A stretch of 33,296 bases of DNA from a virus. Of the stretch, positions 6,573-15,775 are shown in pieces. A model generated the notes under the pieces. The model ran no database searches and had not been told where the DNA came from. It saw only the letters and a list, made by a program, of their open reading frames with translations. The translations under genes and the position numbers were made by a program. Location of the stretch: positions 1 to 33,296 of the IMG/VR virus record IMGVR_UViG_3300010370_000126, one strand, 5' to 3'. Position 1 is the stretch's first letter; each line of letters opens with the position of its first letter.

Positions 6573-8472
6573 TGCAGGAGAGTCTGCCAGCGAGTTTATT
6601 CGGCAGATGGCGAGTCCTGAGTTTCAGAACTTGCTGCTGAGTGCTGAGTCCACCTATCGCCCCCAATACACGGCTCTCTCCCAGCGTGATTTGCAGAACA
6701 CCCTGTTGGGTGTAGCCCCGGGTACGGCTGAAGGCTTTTACGGAACGCTTGATTTGGCGGATATGGCGGCTCGTCGTCAGGCCGCTCTCCAGCAGAGTTT
6801 GCAGACACAGGCCACGGAGTTTGGTTTGGCCCAGCTTGGGGCCTATGCTCCTCAAGCCCGTGAAGCCTATCTAGCGGCCAATCCTGAAATGGCTGCTGCG
6901 CTTGGTCAGGCTGCTCAGCTTGGCGGGCGTCAGATGAGTGGCTATTTGAATGAGATGGGTAGGCTTGCCATGCAGGCTCCTCAGGCTCAGGCCATCAGCC
7001 CTGAGCGGGTGGCGGCGGCGCAAGGGTTCACTCCCCAGCAGGTGGCAGCTCAGCAAGTTCAGCTTGGTGGCACTCTTACACCTGAGCGTGTGGCTGCTGA
7101 GCGCATAGCGGCTGAACGGGTGGCTGCGGGTCAAGTAGCTGCGGAGCGGGTTGGGGCTGGAGCCCTTGGTCAGTCGCTTTACCAGCAAGCCCTTCAGGCA
7201 CAGCAAATGTCGCCTGTCAGTCAGGCGCTTCAGGCTCAGGCTATGGCGCGGGCTCAACGCCCGGGTCAGCTTACGGCTGAGGAGATTCGTGCCGCCACGC
7301 AGGGTGCGCGTGAGATGGCGGCTGGCACGGGTCGTCTGGAGAGCGCGGCTGGTATTACGGGTGAGGCCCTTGCCCGTGCGGGTGCTGCTCGTCAGCGCAC
7401 GGCTGAGGACATTGCGATGGCCCAGCAGATCAATCAGCAGCTTCTGGGAGCCCAGCAGATGGGTCAGCAGCTTGCCACGGATGTGCTTCGTGCCGACATT
7501 GCCCGTCAACAAGCCAATGTGGCCACGGCTCTTCAGGCTGGTCAGTTTAATGTTGGTACGGGATTGGAAGCTGCGCGAGCCAATCAGCAAGCCATGCTTG
7601 AGGCTGCTCGTCTCAATCAAGCAACTGGTCTTCAGGCTGCGCTGGCCAATCAGGCCGCGGGTATGCAGGCTGGCCAGTTCAACATTACGAACGCACAGGA
7701 TGTGCAGCGGATGAACCAAGCCGCCAATCTTCAGGCGGCTTTGGCCAATCAGCAGGCTGGAATGCAGTCGTATCAGTTTGGGGCTGGCCAGAATCTGGCT
7801 GCTCAGGAGCTTAATGCCCGTCTTGGGCTGTCTGCTGCGGAGGCCAATCGTGCGTTTCAAGCCCAGCAGCAAGCCCAGCAGTTTGCCAATCTTGGTGCTA
7901 CGCTTGGTGCGGAGCAGAGTATGCTTGGGGCTGATCGGGCTTACGCCCTCCAGCAAGCCCAGCAGCAAGCTGGCGTTACGGCTGCAAGTCTTGGTCTTAT
8001 TGGCTTTGGTCAAGCCCCCACAGCTATGGGCTATGGAGCCCAGCAGCAGGGCATTAGCGCGGGTCAGATGCAAATGGGTCCGCAGCTATTTGATCCGTCC
8101 GCTGGCATCAATCTGGGCCTCCAGAATGCGGCCAACTTGGCCAACTATCAGGCTTCCACCTACGGAGCCCGTGCTGGCGCTCAGGGCCAGATTGCTGGCG
8201 CTACGATTGGGGCGGTGGGTAACATCCTTGGCTCGTTTGCTGGCAATCCTTCGCTCAAGATACCGTGCTGGGTTGCCCGTGAGGTGTACGGTGTGAACAA
8301 TCCGAAATGGCTGATGTTCCGCGAGTGGCTGTTCAAGTCGGCCCCCAAGTGGTTCCGCAACCTTTACATCAAGCATGGCGAGCGGTTTGCCAGCTTCATT
8401 AGCAACAAGCCCAAGCTGAAGGGACTCATCCGTTCTTGGATGGATGCCCGCATCAACACCCAATTCGCATAA
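6520..8472 (+). CDS. Large Ala/Gln-rich virion or ejection protein
   Basis: The 650-residue product is mostly Ala, Gln, Leu and Asn in long predicted helices. Residues about 160-220 hold repeated AERVAAGQVAAERV units, and about 340-440 hold repeated blocks such as LQAALANQ.AGMQ..QFN. The C-terminal ~70 residues are different: IPCWVAREVYGVNNPKWLMF, later RNLYIKHGERFA and LIRSWMD. This compact CWVAREVYG...W..FREW domain recurs at the end of phage structural proteins. With the next two genes it forms a trio of large proteins after the tail genes, as ejection (internal virion) proteins do in podoviruses. Confidence 0.68.
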   Translation: MSFSTKVAAPPPAPAPVNAGESASEFIRQMASPEFQNLLLSAESTYRPQYTALSQRDLQNTLLGVAPGTAEGFYGTLDLADMAARRQAALQQSLQTQATEFGLAQLGAYAPQAREAYLAANPEMAAALGQAAQLGGRQMSGYLNEMGRLAMQAPQAQAISPERVAAAQGFTPQQVAAQQVQLGGTLTPERVAAERIAAERVAAGQVAAERVGAGALGQSLYQQALQAQQMSPVSQALQAQAMARAQRPGQLTAEEIRAATQGAREMAAGTGRLESAAGITGEALARAGAARQRTAEDIAMAQQINQQLLGAQQMGQQLATDVLRADIARQQANVATALQAGQFNVGTGLEAARANQQAMLEAARLNQATGLQAALANQAAGMQAGQFNITNAQDVQRMNQAANLQAALANQQAGMQSYQFGAGQNLAAQELNARLGLSAAEANRAFQAQQQAQQFANLGATLGAEQSMLGADRAYALQQAQQQAGVTAASLGLIGFGQAPTAMGYGAQQQGISAGQMQMGPQLFDPSAGINLGLQNAANLANYQASTYGARAGAQGQIAGATIGAVGNILGSFAGNPSLKIPCWVAREVYGVNNPKWLMFREWLFKSAPKWFRNLYIKHGERFASFISNKPKLKGLIRSWMDARINTQFA

Positions 8473-8473
8473 C

Positions 8474-9985
8474 ATGGCCATCATCGGACAAGGCGTTCAG
8501 GCTGGTTTGGGACGGGTGGACTACACCCCCTATCTTCAGGGGGCGATGGCTGGTGCTCAGGGCGTTGCCCAAGGCATTGCCGGTGTTGGTCAGGCTGTTT
8601 CGCAGGGGGTGAAGGACTACCTCCAGAAGCAGGAGGAAAACCGCAAGAAGAAGGAAGCCACCACATTCTTCACGGGATTCATCAATCAGAACCCCCAGAT
8701 TGCCAGCTCGCTTGGAATTCCTCTCAATCTCAAGGGAGAGGTGGAGGACCCGGGTATTGTTAAGGCTGTTATTGAAAGTCTTGGTGGGCCAGACAAGGCA
8801 ATCAGCATTGGAACATCCCTTCAGAAGTTTGAGCAGGACAAGCGCATAATGGAGCTTCAGGCTGACGCCGCCTCGCGTCAGGCCGAGATTGACCGCCTCA
8901 ACATTGCCGCGTTGCAAGATGCTGCTACGAAGAGGGCTCAAGATGTTAGGAACATTGAGGCGGCAACAAAGGCTTACGGTGCTGTTCCCCAGACGGTTGG
9001 CGGGGTAGTGCGCGAGTTGGCTCCCTCCTACTCTGCTCCGCAACCGAGGCTACAGGACTTCCTCTATTCTTCCGGGGCGGCAACACCTCCGGTTGTACCC
9101 GTCAGGAAGCTGCCCAAGGAACTGGCGGACTTTGCCCAATACGGCAATGAGGGCTTCATTGTTGGAATTGATCCTAGGACGGTGCAGCGCTTTGTGGGAG
9201 ATCAATCGCAACGGGCTGTGGCTCTGTCCTCGGAGATTGCCCAGCTCACCCAAGCCCAGCAGTCGGGCACCCTTGGTGGCGTGGCTGGTCGTCGTCTTGC
9301 GAAGCGTGCGGACGACCTGAAGAAAGAGTTGGAGGGCGTGACAAAGGAGACGCGCACCACGCTGGCCAAGATAGAGGACTATCAGACCAACAAGCCCGAT
9401 CTCAAGTTTGCCGTGGAGTCGCTGCCCCCGTCATCCCTCATCAACAGGACGGTGAAGGAGGTTGAGCGTAAGGTGGAGCGTGAGGCCACCACGGACGAGA
9501 AGACGGCGGCTTTCATCTCCGCCTACATCAAGAACGACGGTAAGATTACACCTGAATTCATCGACAAGGCCCGCGATGCCTTCAAGACGGAGATGGCTGT
9601 GTACGATGCGGGCGATGGCGTCATGGCTGTCCGCGTTGGTAACAGCGCGCAAATCATCGACAGGGGTAAGCCGTTGAGCGCGGCGCAGGTAAAGGAGATG
9701 AAGGCCGAGCAGTATCAGAAGCTGCTCAGCGGATTGGCCGAGTCTTCCGAATGGGAATCCCTACCGATTGATTTGAAGAAGACCATCAGCGAGCTGGCTG
9801 CTGCCCATGAGAAGGGCCAGAATATGCTGGGCACTAGGATGTCGGGTCAGGAGGCATTCGTGCAACGCCGTCAGGAGCTCCTTGGCGCTGGCAAAGTATC
9901 TGCCCCTGCGGCTCCAGCTGGGGCTCGTCCAGCCGCCCGTCCCACGACCACCTCACTAGCCCCGGGTTGGTCCCTAGTGCGCTAA
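8474..9985 (+). CDS. Probable internal virion/ejection protein, 503 aa
   Basis: ATG 8474 follows the previous stop by one base; in-frame sequence upstream belongs to the neighbour. The N-terminus is rich in Gly, Ala and Gln (VDYTPYLQGAMAGAQGVAQ), then helical and charged through most of the length, with coiled-coil stretches such as ADAASRQAEIDRLN and RLAKRADDLKKELEGVTKE. The tail is Pro/Ala-rich (APAAPAGARPAARP). There are no enzyme motifs. Order and composition suggest it acts with the flanking large proteins in genome ejection; this is inference. Confidence 0.62.
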   Translation: MAIIGQGVQAGLGRVDYTPYLQGAMAGAQGVAQGIAGVGQAVSQGVKDYLQKQEENRKKKEATTFFTGFINQNPQIASSLGIPLNLKGEVEDPGIVKAVIESLGGPDKAISIGTSLQKFEQDKRIMELQADAASRQAEIDRLNIAALQDAATKRAQDVRNIEAATKAYGAVPQTVGGVVRELAPSYSAPQPRLQDFLYSSGAATPPVVPVRKLPKELADFAQYGNEGFIVGIDPRTVQRFVGDQSQRAVALSSEIAQLTQAQQSGTLGGVAGRRLAKRADDLKKELEGVTKETRTTLAKIEDYQTNKPDLKFAVESLPPSSLINRTVKEVERKVEREATTDEKTAAFISAYIKNDGKITPEFIDKARDAFKTEMAVYDAGDGVMAVRVGNSAQIIDRGKPLSAAQVKEMKAEQYQKLLSGLAESSEWESLPIDLKKTISELAAAHEKGQNMLGTRMSGQEAFVQRRQELLGAGKVSAPAAPAGARPAARPTTTSLAPGWSLVR

Positions 9986-10005
9986 TCTTGATGTAAGATT
10001 GGGGG

Positions 10006-13000
10006 ATGCAATTCCAATCCCCTTCAGGAAGGGTTTACAACTGGAACAAACCCACGCCTCCCACCGAGCGGGATTGGGAAGAGCTAATTGCGTTTGACAA
10101 GGCGCAGGATGCTGCGGCTGAGGGCAAGCAGCTCACTACTAATGAGGTGCAGGGCGCTGCCTCCAGCGATGAGGCCCTGAAGGATACGGTGAGGGGCATC
10201 GGCCTTGAGGTGGGCGGCTCCTTGGCGGGTGGTGCGATTGGAACGCTGCTGGCCCCGGGTGTGGGTACGGCGGTGGGAGCCACGGTGGGCGGCTCCGTGG
10301 GCAACTTCCTGAAGCAGCTGCTTGAGCAAGGCGAGGGCAAGCGTGAGGAAATCAAGGGCGGGCAAGTGCTGGCGGCTGGCATTCTCTCTGCCCCGGGTGC
10401 GGTGTTCTCGCGGGCTGCTTTGCAAGCGGCTAGGGCTGGCAGCACAGCGGCCCTTGGGCAGGCCTTGCAGGCTGGGGCTCAAGTGGCTCCCACGGTGGGG
10501 CGCACAGCTGCTATTCGGGCTACACAAGGCGGTATTGCCGCCGCCTTGGCTGGTACGTCTGAAAAGTTGATTGATGAGGGACGCTTGCCAACATGGAAAG
10601 AGGCAACAACTGAGGCGGCTATTGGTGGCGCCCTTGGAGGAGCCGCTGGTTTTGTCGAGGGACGTTATGCCCTGAAGGGCGGCTTCATCAACAACCCGAT
10701 TGGGGCAGCTGCCGCCCGTGGGGCGGCAAGCATTGGTGCCGCCGCCTATGCCTACAATGACGCCGTGGAGAAGGGGAAGCCCAATCCTATTGCGGATGCG
10801 GCCATGTTTGGCGCTCTCACGCTTGGCGGCACCTACCTGCCAGCCAAGATAATGCAGATTGAGAAAGACAGGGCTAGGCGCTTGGTGCTCGGGCCCGAGG
10901 TTATTGCAGGCAAAGAGACGGTAGTGGCTGCCAATGACTTCCAAAACTGGATCAAGTCTTCGGATGCCTACGCTGCCGATTTGGGTAACTTAATGAACGA
11001 CTTTGTAAAGAAGTCGGACAACCCTGACGAGATGGCATCGCTTCTTGTGTCGGTGATGGACAAGAAGACGAGCAAGGAAAAGCTGCCGAATGAGCTGAGA
11101 ATCTATTACGACAAGTGGAAGAGTTTAGTTGGAAAAAATGCTGAGAAGATTTTAGAGCTCTATCCGCATCTCAAGAAGGAGATGGGAAGCATAGTCGAGA
11201 GCATCGAGAAGAACAAGGAGGACTACATCAGGACGGCTTACGCTGCTCACGACCCGCGTGCCGAGAGAGGTGTTGACTGGGACAAACCCGGGACTGCGAA
11301 GAAGTTTAAGGATGAGTTGATGCGCCGCCTTTCCAAGGACGCCGAGAGGCAGGGCGTCACTACAACGCAGGAAGCTATCTCGGCTAAGGCCGACGCCATC
11401 ATGGCCCGTATGGCTGGAGATGTTGCCTTCACAGGATCGGGCCAGATTCCCATTAACATTGGCGGTGCCGGTTCCCCCACGTCGGCGCTACAGAAGAAGC
11501 ACAACCTCAGTCCTGCGGCACGGGAGTGGCTTGGTGAGATAAAGGACCCAGCCACACGCGTTCAGAAGACGTTAAGCGCACAGGCCCGTCTCATCCTTCA
11601 CCACGAACACGATAAGCAGATCAAGGACATCCTGACCAAGAGCGGCATTGGATCAACCTCCATGAAGGAGGGGTATGTGAAGCTCATCGCTCAGGATCAG
11701 CCCACCCTCCACCGCGAGCTTGCAGATATGTATGTGCCCAAAGAGTGGGCGGAGGCTTGGAAGGAGATTTTGGACCCCAATCTCCTAGGCAGCGATCCGC
11801 TGGCCAAGGCGTACATGAAGCTCACCACCACATCCAAGGCCTTGAAGACGGTAGGCAATCTTTTTGAGTCCGTTTCCCCTCAGGCTTGGGGCAACGCCGT
11901 CGTCGCAGCATCGTCCGGCATGGTAAGCCCGTCCAAGATTATTGCAGGAATAAGGGCTGCGCGTAAAAACATAGCTGGCCCGTTGAAGCTGGGAAGTGCG
12001 GAAGAGAAGCTCAACCTGATGGAGGAACTCAAGGAGCTGCGCGGCCTTGGTGTTCTTCAGCCCGGTGCCGAGGTGAAGGAACTTCAGACGTTTATCGGCA
12101 TGGCGTCCAAGGAGAATGACTTCACCAAGTTGATGGATAAGTTCAGCCAAATCTATTCATCTCCTGACTCGGCTTTCAGATACGCCCTCTACCACCACAA
12201 TCTTGATGAAGCCAAGTCGTTCCACCTTGGGATGACGGAACCTCAGCTCAAGAAGTATGCAGCCGAGGTGACGAAGAACACGTTCTCAACCTACGAGTAC
12301 ATCCCGAGGCGTCTTCGTCAGGCCTCTGCTGCAACAGCCGCCAACAGCTTTGGCGCGTTTGAGTTTGAGATGGTCCGTACCACCTACAATCAGGTGAAGT
12401 ATGCCAGCCATTTGCTCAGGCAGGGTCGCCTCAGGATGCAGTCTCCAAACGCAACACAGGCCGACATAGAAGGAGGGAGGGCAATGGTTAAGGCCGGAAT
12501 GAAAAGAATTCTGTCCCTTGCCAGCGTCGCCTCGTTCACGGCAGGAATTGCCACGCTTGGAAGCAAAATGCTAGGTACAAGCGATCAGGACCAGAAGGAT
12601 GTCTCGACGCTTATTCCGCAGTTTGACTCCAACAAGGCCAACATCGTTAAGCTGAACAAGGACGGATCGTTCAGCTACACGCCCATCAATTATCTGATGC
12701 CATACGCCAACATGGCGGATGCCTTTGTGAAGACGATTCAGGGCGAGAATCCCCTCCCCTACGTCAAGACGATGGTGATGGGCGACGATCTCGGGCCTCT
12801 GGTGACGCCCGCCATTGAGGCCATCAACAACACCTACTACAAGACGGACGTTCCCATCACGGAGCCGAGGGACAATGCCGCCCTTGCCATGCGCTTTGTA
12901 CAGCGGGCGTTCCTGCCTCAGGCCATCACGGGCACCCTCACCCGCACGGAGAAGGCCCTGCGCGAGGAAACCAACAAGCTGGGCACCAAGTATACGCTGG

Positions 13001-13743
13001 AGGATCAGGGCCTCCGCATCTTGGGCGCACGCCAGAACACGATGGACATTCTGGGCTCGGCCACGGCCCGCATCCGTTCCACCATTGAACCCCTCAACGG
13101 GGAGGTGACGGGCTACCGCCGCATCCTGAAGGGTCGCATGGACCCGACCACGGGTGAGCTGCGCGGGGTGGATGAGCCAGCCGTCTATGCCCAGCGGGCA
13201 CGCAATTACGAGCTGGGGCAGAAGGAGCTGGGCGAACAATACATGGCGCTCAAGCGCCTGTCCGAGCGCACGGGTGCCTTCAACGACACGGACATCATCA
13301 ATGCCTTCCGTCAGGCGGGCGTTCCCAATCGCCTCATTGCCGGGGCTGTCTTCGGCTACACGGTGCCCATGCCGAGGGGCATTGCCGAGAGCAACAGCGA
13401 CATCATTCAGGACATCCTAGCCAAGCCTGACGGGCAGCGCAACATCCTTGCCGAGATTGAGGCAAGGTCGAATGGTGATCCCTTCAAGAAGCGCCAGCTG
13501 CTCAACACCTACAAGCAGATAAGGGTGAATGATGCCCGAGGCGGGGACGCCATCACCAAGCTGTTCAACGGCTTGGGCGTGTCGGATGGGGAGCGTGCCG
13601 ATGCCATCTACAGGGCCATGTCTGCCCGTCCTGAAATGGCCAACGCCCTGAAGAACAAGCTGGTGAAGACGAGGGTGATGAGCCCCGATGTCTACCGTCA
13701 GGTGAAGGGGCTTGTGGACGCTGACGTGGAGGAAGGACGCTAA
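10006..13743 (+). CDS. Giant internal virion/ejection protein, 1245 aa
   Basis: The start at 10006 has a good ribosome site (TGGGGG about 1-2 bases upstream in a short G-run). The N-terminus (MQFQSPSGRVYNWNKPTPPT, then RDWEELIAFDKAQ) is a common opening of large phage internal proteins. Residues about 65-260 are Gly/Ala-rich and hydrophobic with glycine-zipper-like runs (VGGSLAGGAIGTLLAPGVG), fit for insertion into a bilayer. The rest is helical and charged. No transglycosylase or protease motif was recognised. It is the last gene of the plus-strand structural block and converges with the minus-strand cluster, overlapping it by 4 bases. Confidence 0.68.
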   Translation: MQFQSPSGRVYNWNKPTPPTERDWEELIAFDKAQDAAAEGKQLTTNEVQGAASSDEALKDTVRGIGLEVGGSLAGGAIGTLLAPGVGTAVGATVGGSVGNFLKQLLEQGEGKREEIKGGQVLAAGILSAPGAVFSRAALQAARAGSTAALGQALQAGAQVAPTVGRTAAIRATQGGIAAALAGTSEKLIDEGRLPTWKEATTEAAIGGALGGAAGFVEGRYALKGGFINNPIGAAAARGAASIGAAAYAYNDAVEKGKPNPIADAAMFGALTLGGTYLPAKIMQIEKDRARRLVLGPEVIAGKETVVAANDFQNWIKSSDAYAADLGNLMNDFVKKSDNPDEMASLLVSVMDKKTSKEKLPNELRIYYDKWKSLVGKNAEKILELYPHLKKEMGSIVESIEKNKEDYIRTAYAAHDPRAERGVDWDKPGTAKKFKDELMRRLSKDAERQGVTTTQEAISAKADAIMARMAGDVAFTGSGQIPINIGGAGSPTSALQKKHNLSPAAREWLGEIKDPATRVQKTLSAQARLILHHEHDKQIKDILTKSGIGSTSMKEGYVKLIAQDQPTLHRELADMYVPKEWAEAWKEILDPNLLGSDPLAKAYMKLTTTSKALKTVGNLFESVSPQAWGNAVVAASSGMVSPSKIIAGIRAARKNIAGPLKLGSAEEKLNLMEELKELRGLGVLQPGAEVKELQTFIGMASKENDFTKLMDKFSQIYSSPDSAFRYALYHHNLDEAKSFHLGMTEPQLKKYAAEVTKNTFSTYEYIPRRLRQASAATAANSFGAFEFEMVRTTYNQVKYASHLLRQGRLRMQSPNATQADIEGGRAMVKAGMKRILSLASVASFTAGIATLGSKMLGTSDQDQKDVSTLIPQFDSNKANIVKLNKDGSFSYTPINYLMPYANMADAFVKTIQGENPLPYVKTMVMGDDLGPLVTPAIEAINNTYYKTDVPITEPRDNAALAMRFVQRAFLPQAITGTLTRTEKALREETNKLGTKYTLEDQGLRILGARQNTMDILGSATARIRSTIEPLNGEVTGYRRILKGRMDPTTGELRGVDEPAVYAQRARNYELGQKELGEQYMALKRLSERTGAFNDTDIINAFRQAGVPNRLIAGAVFGYTVPMPRGIAESNSDIIQDILAKPDGQRNILAEIEARSNGDPFKKRQLLNTYKQIRVNDARGGDAITKLFNGLGVSDGERADAIYRAMSARPEMANALKNKLVKTRVMSPDVYRQVKGLVDADVEEGR

Positions 13744-14018
13744 ACGTCGGCTGGGTCCGTCACAAGGGCCCAGCTCTCAGGGCTTTGTGCATAGTGCTCG
13801 GGGATGCCAAACCTGCCTCCGTCTAGGCTCCCGCCCACCCATTCGCACAATAAGTGGGGAAGATTCCCCAGCACTACCCTGCCAACCACGCAGAAGGCCA
13901 TTCTGTTCGTTTTAACGGGCACTACGCTGCCGTCTGGCATGAGCCCTGCCACCCTGTCCAAATGGCCTGTAAAGCGAAACAAAGGCCTATTCTGGCCCCT
14001 TTCTTCAAGATGTGCCAC
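13740..14018 (-). CDS. Small hypothetical protein at end of early cluster, 92 aa
   Basis: Translation probably begins at GTG 14018, 14 bases before the stop of the metallophosphoesterase gene upstream, which suggests coupling. The product contains FRFTGHLDRVAGLMPDGSVV, RMAFCVVGRVVLGNL and ends SPESWALVTDPADV. The composition and evenness look like a real globular protein. It is the last gene of the minus-strand cluster and its stop overlaps the end of the plus-strand giant gene. Function unknown. Confidence 0.55.
   Translation of the reverse strand: MAHLEERGQNRPLFRFTGHLDRVAGLMPDGSVVPVKTNRMAFCVVGRVVLGNLPHLLCEWVGGSLDGGRFGIPEHYAQSPESWALVTDPADV
13750..13774. terminator. Hairpin at convergent gene ends
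   Basis: GCTGGGTCC pairs with GGGCCCAGC over nine positions (one G-U) around the loop GTCACAA, 6 bases after the plus-strand stop at 13743. It lies within the last codons of the minus-strand gene. No clear U-run follows on either strand, so it may only weakly stop the two converging transcripts. Confidence 0.4.
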
Positions 14019-14865
14019 GGATGTTCATTTCCACCCTGCTCCCGCCGTCCTGCTTCACAATCCGAGGGGTGATTTCAAACTCAATCCAGCCTAGGGCGCA
14101 CGGGCTGCGGGCGGCATCCACGTTGTAGCTGGCCTTGCCGTCCTCGTAAGCCTTGAGGAACGAGCCTGTACGGCCCAGCCAAGGGGTGCGCTCCCTCACC
14201 ACCACCTTATTACCAGCTCTTACAAGCCTCAGGCGGGGGCTGTCAGGGATGCAGCCCTTCCCGTGGGTGTGGCCCATCAGGTAGATGTCGGCCTCTGCCG
14301 TCTTGGCCATCTTCTCAATGCTGCTGAATTGCCCTCCTGTGGTGGTGCCCCCACCCTTGCCGTGATGGGCGAAGATGTCTAGGCTCGCTCCCGTATCCTT
14401 GCCCTTAAGCGAGAAGCTAAGGCGGATGAGCGACGAGACACCCAGCCAGCGGGTGCCAAGAGCGTTTGCGAGAACGTGGTCAGTAGTGTTCCCGTCACCA
14501 AAGTCAAAGAAGTGATTGCCGCCAAGCAAGCCAACAGTCCTACCGCGCATAAATCCAAGCTCATTGACCAGAGTGCGTGTAACGCCTTTGTACACGTCCT
14601 TAAGGGTGTTCTTTGTGGTGTCATGGAGGTTATGGTCTGAAAGGACAATGCGCTCGGACGTACTCACCCCGTCCGTGTAGTCGCCCATGCCTAGGAATAA
14701 GGCCCTACGCTTGCTCTTGGCATATTCCAAAAACTGTTCCCACTTGGTGTTGGAGAACATATCGCTGTCGCGGTGGACATCCCCGAAGGGGATAAGTGTG
14801 ATGGGTTGGTCACACTCGGCCTCTACTTTGACAACATGGGAGGTGAAGACGCCGCTAGTTTTCAT
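14005..14865 (-). CDS. Metallophosphoesterase (calcineurin-like)
   Basis: The 286-residue protein carries the full metallophosphoesterase metal-site series: FGDVH (Asp29, His31), GMGDYTD (Asp62), GGNHFFD (Asn117, His118), FAHHGKGG (His167/168) and MGHTHGK (His199, His201). It should be a two-metal phosphodiesterase or phosphatase acting on a nucleotide, nucleic acid or phosphoprotein; the substrate cannot be told. There is no signal peptide, so it is cytoplasmic. It overlaps the small gene upstream by 11 bases and the gene downstream by 14. Phages often carry such enzymes near nucleases, which fits the HNH gene two genes upstream. Confidence 0.88.
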   Translation of the reverse strand: MKTSGVFTSHVVKVEAECDQPITLIPFGDVHRDSDMFSNTKWEQFLEYAKSKRRALFLGMGDYTDGVSTSERIVLSDHNLHDTTKNTLKDVYKGVTRTLVNELGFMRGRTVGLLGGNHFFDFGDGNTTDHVLANALGTRWLGVSSLIRLSFSLKGKDTGASLDIFAHHGKGGGTTTGGQFSSIEKMAKTAEADIYLMGHTHGKGCIPDSPRLRLVRAGNKVVVRERTPWLGRTGSFLKAYEDGKASYNVDAARSPCALGWIEFEITPRIVKQDGGSRVEMNIRGTS

Positions 14866-15040
14866 TGATGATGTAGGTGATGTACAGCCCCTGCTTGGTT
14901 ATTTTGGCCGGTTGGGGTCGATAGAGTTGCTGTTCCGTGCACAGTTCGTAGGAGCAGGGCTTCCTAGCGTCAATGATTTTTCGGGCCTCCTCCTTGGGCT
15001 TAGTCTTGGAAGGCTTTTCCCCGAACAGGTCTAGCTGCAT
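14855..15040 (-). CDS. Small hypothetical protein, 61 aa
   Basis: ATG 15040 is preceded by a strong ribosome site (AAGGAGGTGACGT), which decides this start although it lies 41 bases inside the HNH gene. The product begins MQLDLFGEKPSKTKPKEEA and ends QGLYITYIINEN; a Cys pair occurs in KPCSYELCTEQ. 'MQLDLFGE' openings are frequent in small phage early proteins. The Cys-x4-Cys might bind metal. Function unknown. Confidence 0.7.
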   Translation of the reverse strand: MQLDLFGEKPSKTKPKEEARKIIDARKPCSYELCTEQQLYRPQPAKITKQGLYITYIINEN

Positions 15041-15386
15041 ACGTCACCTCCTTGTGGCATGGCTTGCACAGGACACGGAGCTTGTCGGCTTCACAGAACA
15101 GGCGCTCAACGAACCCCGGGAGGTCGTTGAAACTTGCCAGACGCCCACACGGGTTTATGTGGTCTAACTGTGTCGCTTTCATGGGAAACCACCCGTTGCA
15201 CATCGCGCACTTGTATTCCCATTTCTGTAGCTTGGAAGGCCCGCAATAGGGCTTTCTGGCGGCGTTTCTTGCCTGATAGTTTGCGGGCCACCTTGTGAAT
15301 GAACGCCGCAAGGTGCTTCGCAAGAACCCCCAGAAACGTGCCTCGGTCCATGTTCCCCCCGCTCTGGTTTTAGGCGGCTTTGGCAC
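15000..15386 (-). CDS. HNH endonuclease
   Basis: The C-terminal half has the HNH signature: CAMCNGWFP (Cys pair), ATQLDHINPCG (DH catalytic motif) and LRVLCKPCHKEVT (second Cys pair and final His). This is a zinc-ribbon HNH nuclease, seen in phages as a homing, packaging-linked or host-DNA-nicking enzyme. The start is best placed at GTG 15386, giving an N-terminus VPKPPKTRAGGTWTEARFWG and 128 residues, because WTEARFWGFLRS..RR is the conserved opening of this family. An ATG at 15351 is in another frame. It overlaps the HTH gene by 17 bases. Confidence 0.82.
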   Translation of the reverse strand: MPKPPKTRAGGTWTEARFWGFLRSTLRRSFTRWPANYQARNAARKPYCGPSKLQKWEYKCAMCNGWFPMKATQLDHINPCGRLASFNDLPGFVERLFCEADKLRVLCKPCHKEVTYAARPVRGKAFQD

Positions 15387-15696
15387 GATTGGATTTGAAC
15401 CAAGCCCTGATTTCCTTGTCCCCGTGAGGCATCGTCTTGAAGCAGCGCTTGCGGTTGACGATGTTGCTGATGGTAGTGGAAGAGGCTCCCGTGTCCTTGG
15501 CGATGTCGCTATACTTCTCGCCCGCCTCACGCCGCTTGATGACGGCAATCACCGTGTCAGCGTTCACCCAATAGTGGGGCTTCCTTTCCTTCTCCTTGTC
15601 CAGCAGCGTTGGCGTGCTGAGGTCCATGTTCCGTGTGTGCTTGTTGAGCAGCATCCGAATGCTTCTCATTGTGTCCGATACGTTGAATCCGAGCAT
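15370..15696 (-). CDS. Helix-turn-helix DNA-binding protein
   Basis: The 108-residue product contains VNADTVIAVIKRREAGEKYS, then DIAKDTGASSTTISNIVNRK, a typical helix-turn-helix in which a resolvase-like 'IA..TG.S..TIS.I' helix pair is followed by a basic segment. It likely binds DNA as a regulator or nuclease specificity partner of the adjoining HNH protein. A start at ATG 15627 (MDLSTPTLLDKEKERK) would remove most of the overlap with the upstream MNGKGD gene and is a real alternative. Confidence 0.7.
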   Translation of the reverse strand: MLGFNVSDTMRSIRMLLNKHTRNMDLSTPTLLDKEKERKPHYWVNADTVIAVIKRREAGEKYSDIAKDTGASSTTISNIVNRKRCFKTMPHGDKEIRAWFKSNRAKAA

Positions 15697-15775
15697 GGGT
15701 TCTAAAGATTAAGTCGTAATTGTTGCGGTAGAGTTCCGAGAAGCAGTTGCGTGGACTATCACCTTTTCCGTTCAT
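15557..15775 (-). CDS. Small MNGKGD-type phage protein, 72 aa
   Basis: The N-terminus MNGKGDSPRNCFSELYRNNY, then DLIF, matches a small phage protein type that starts MNGKGD.PR and ends soon after an N..D.IF box. In this frame the chain continues with a His- and Gln-rich tail (HSDAAQQAHTEHGPQHANAA) that overlaps the HTH gene for 140 bases and looks less protein-like. The original gene may have been shorter, the stop having been lost. Function unknown. Confidence 0.5.
   Translation of the reverse strand: MNGKGDSPRNCFSELYRNNYDLIFRTHARIQRIGHNEKHSDAAQQAHTEHGPQHANAAGQGEGKEAPLLGER

Noticed and set aside
6871-8073. 400-codon minus-strand open frame
   Set aside because: It lies wholly inside the Ala/Gln-rich virion gene; its product is a Leu/Ser/Arg-rich mirror of the repeats, with no family-like pattern.
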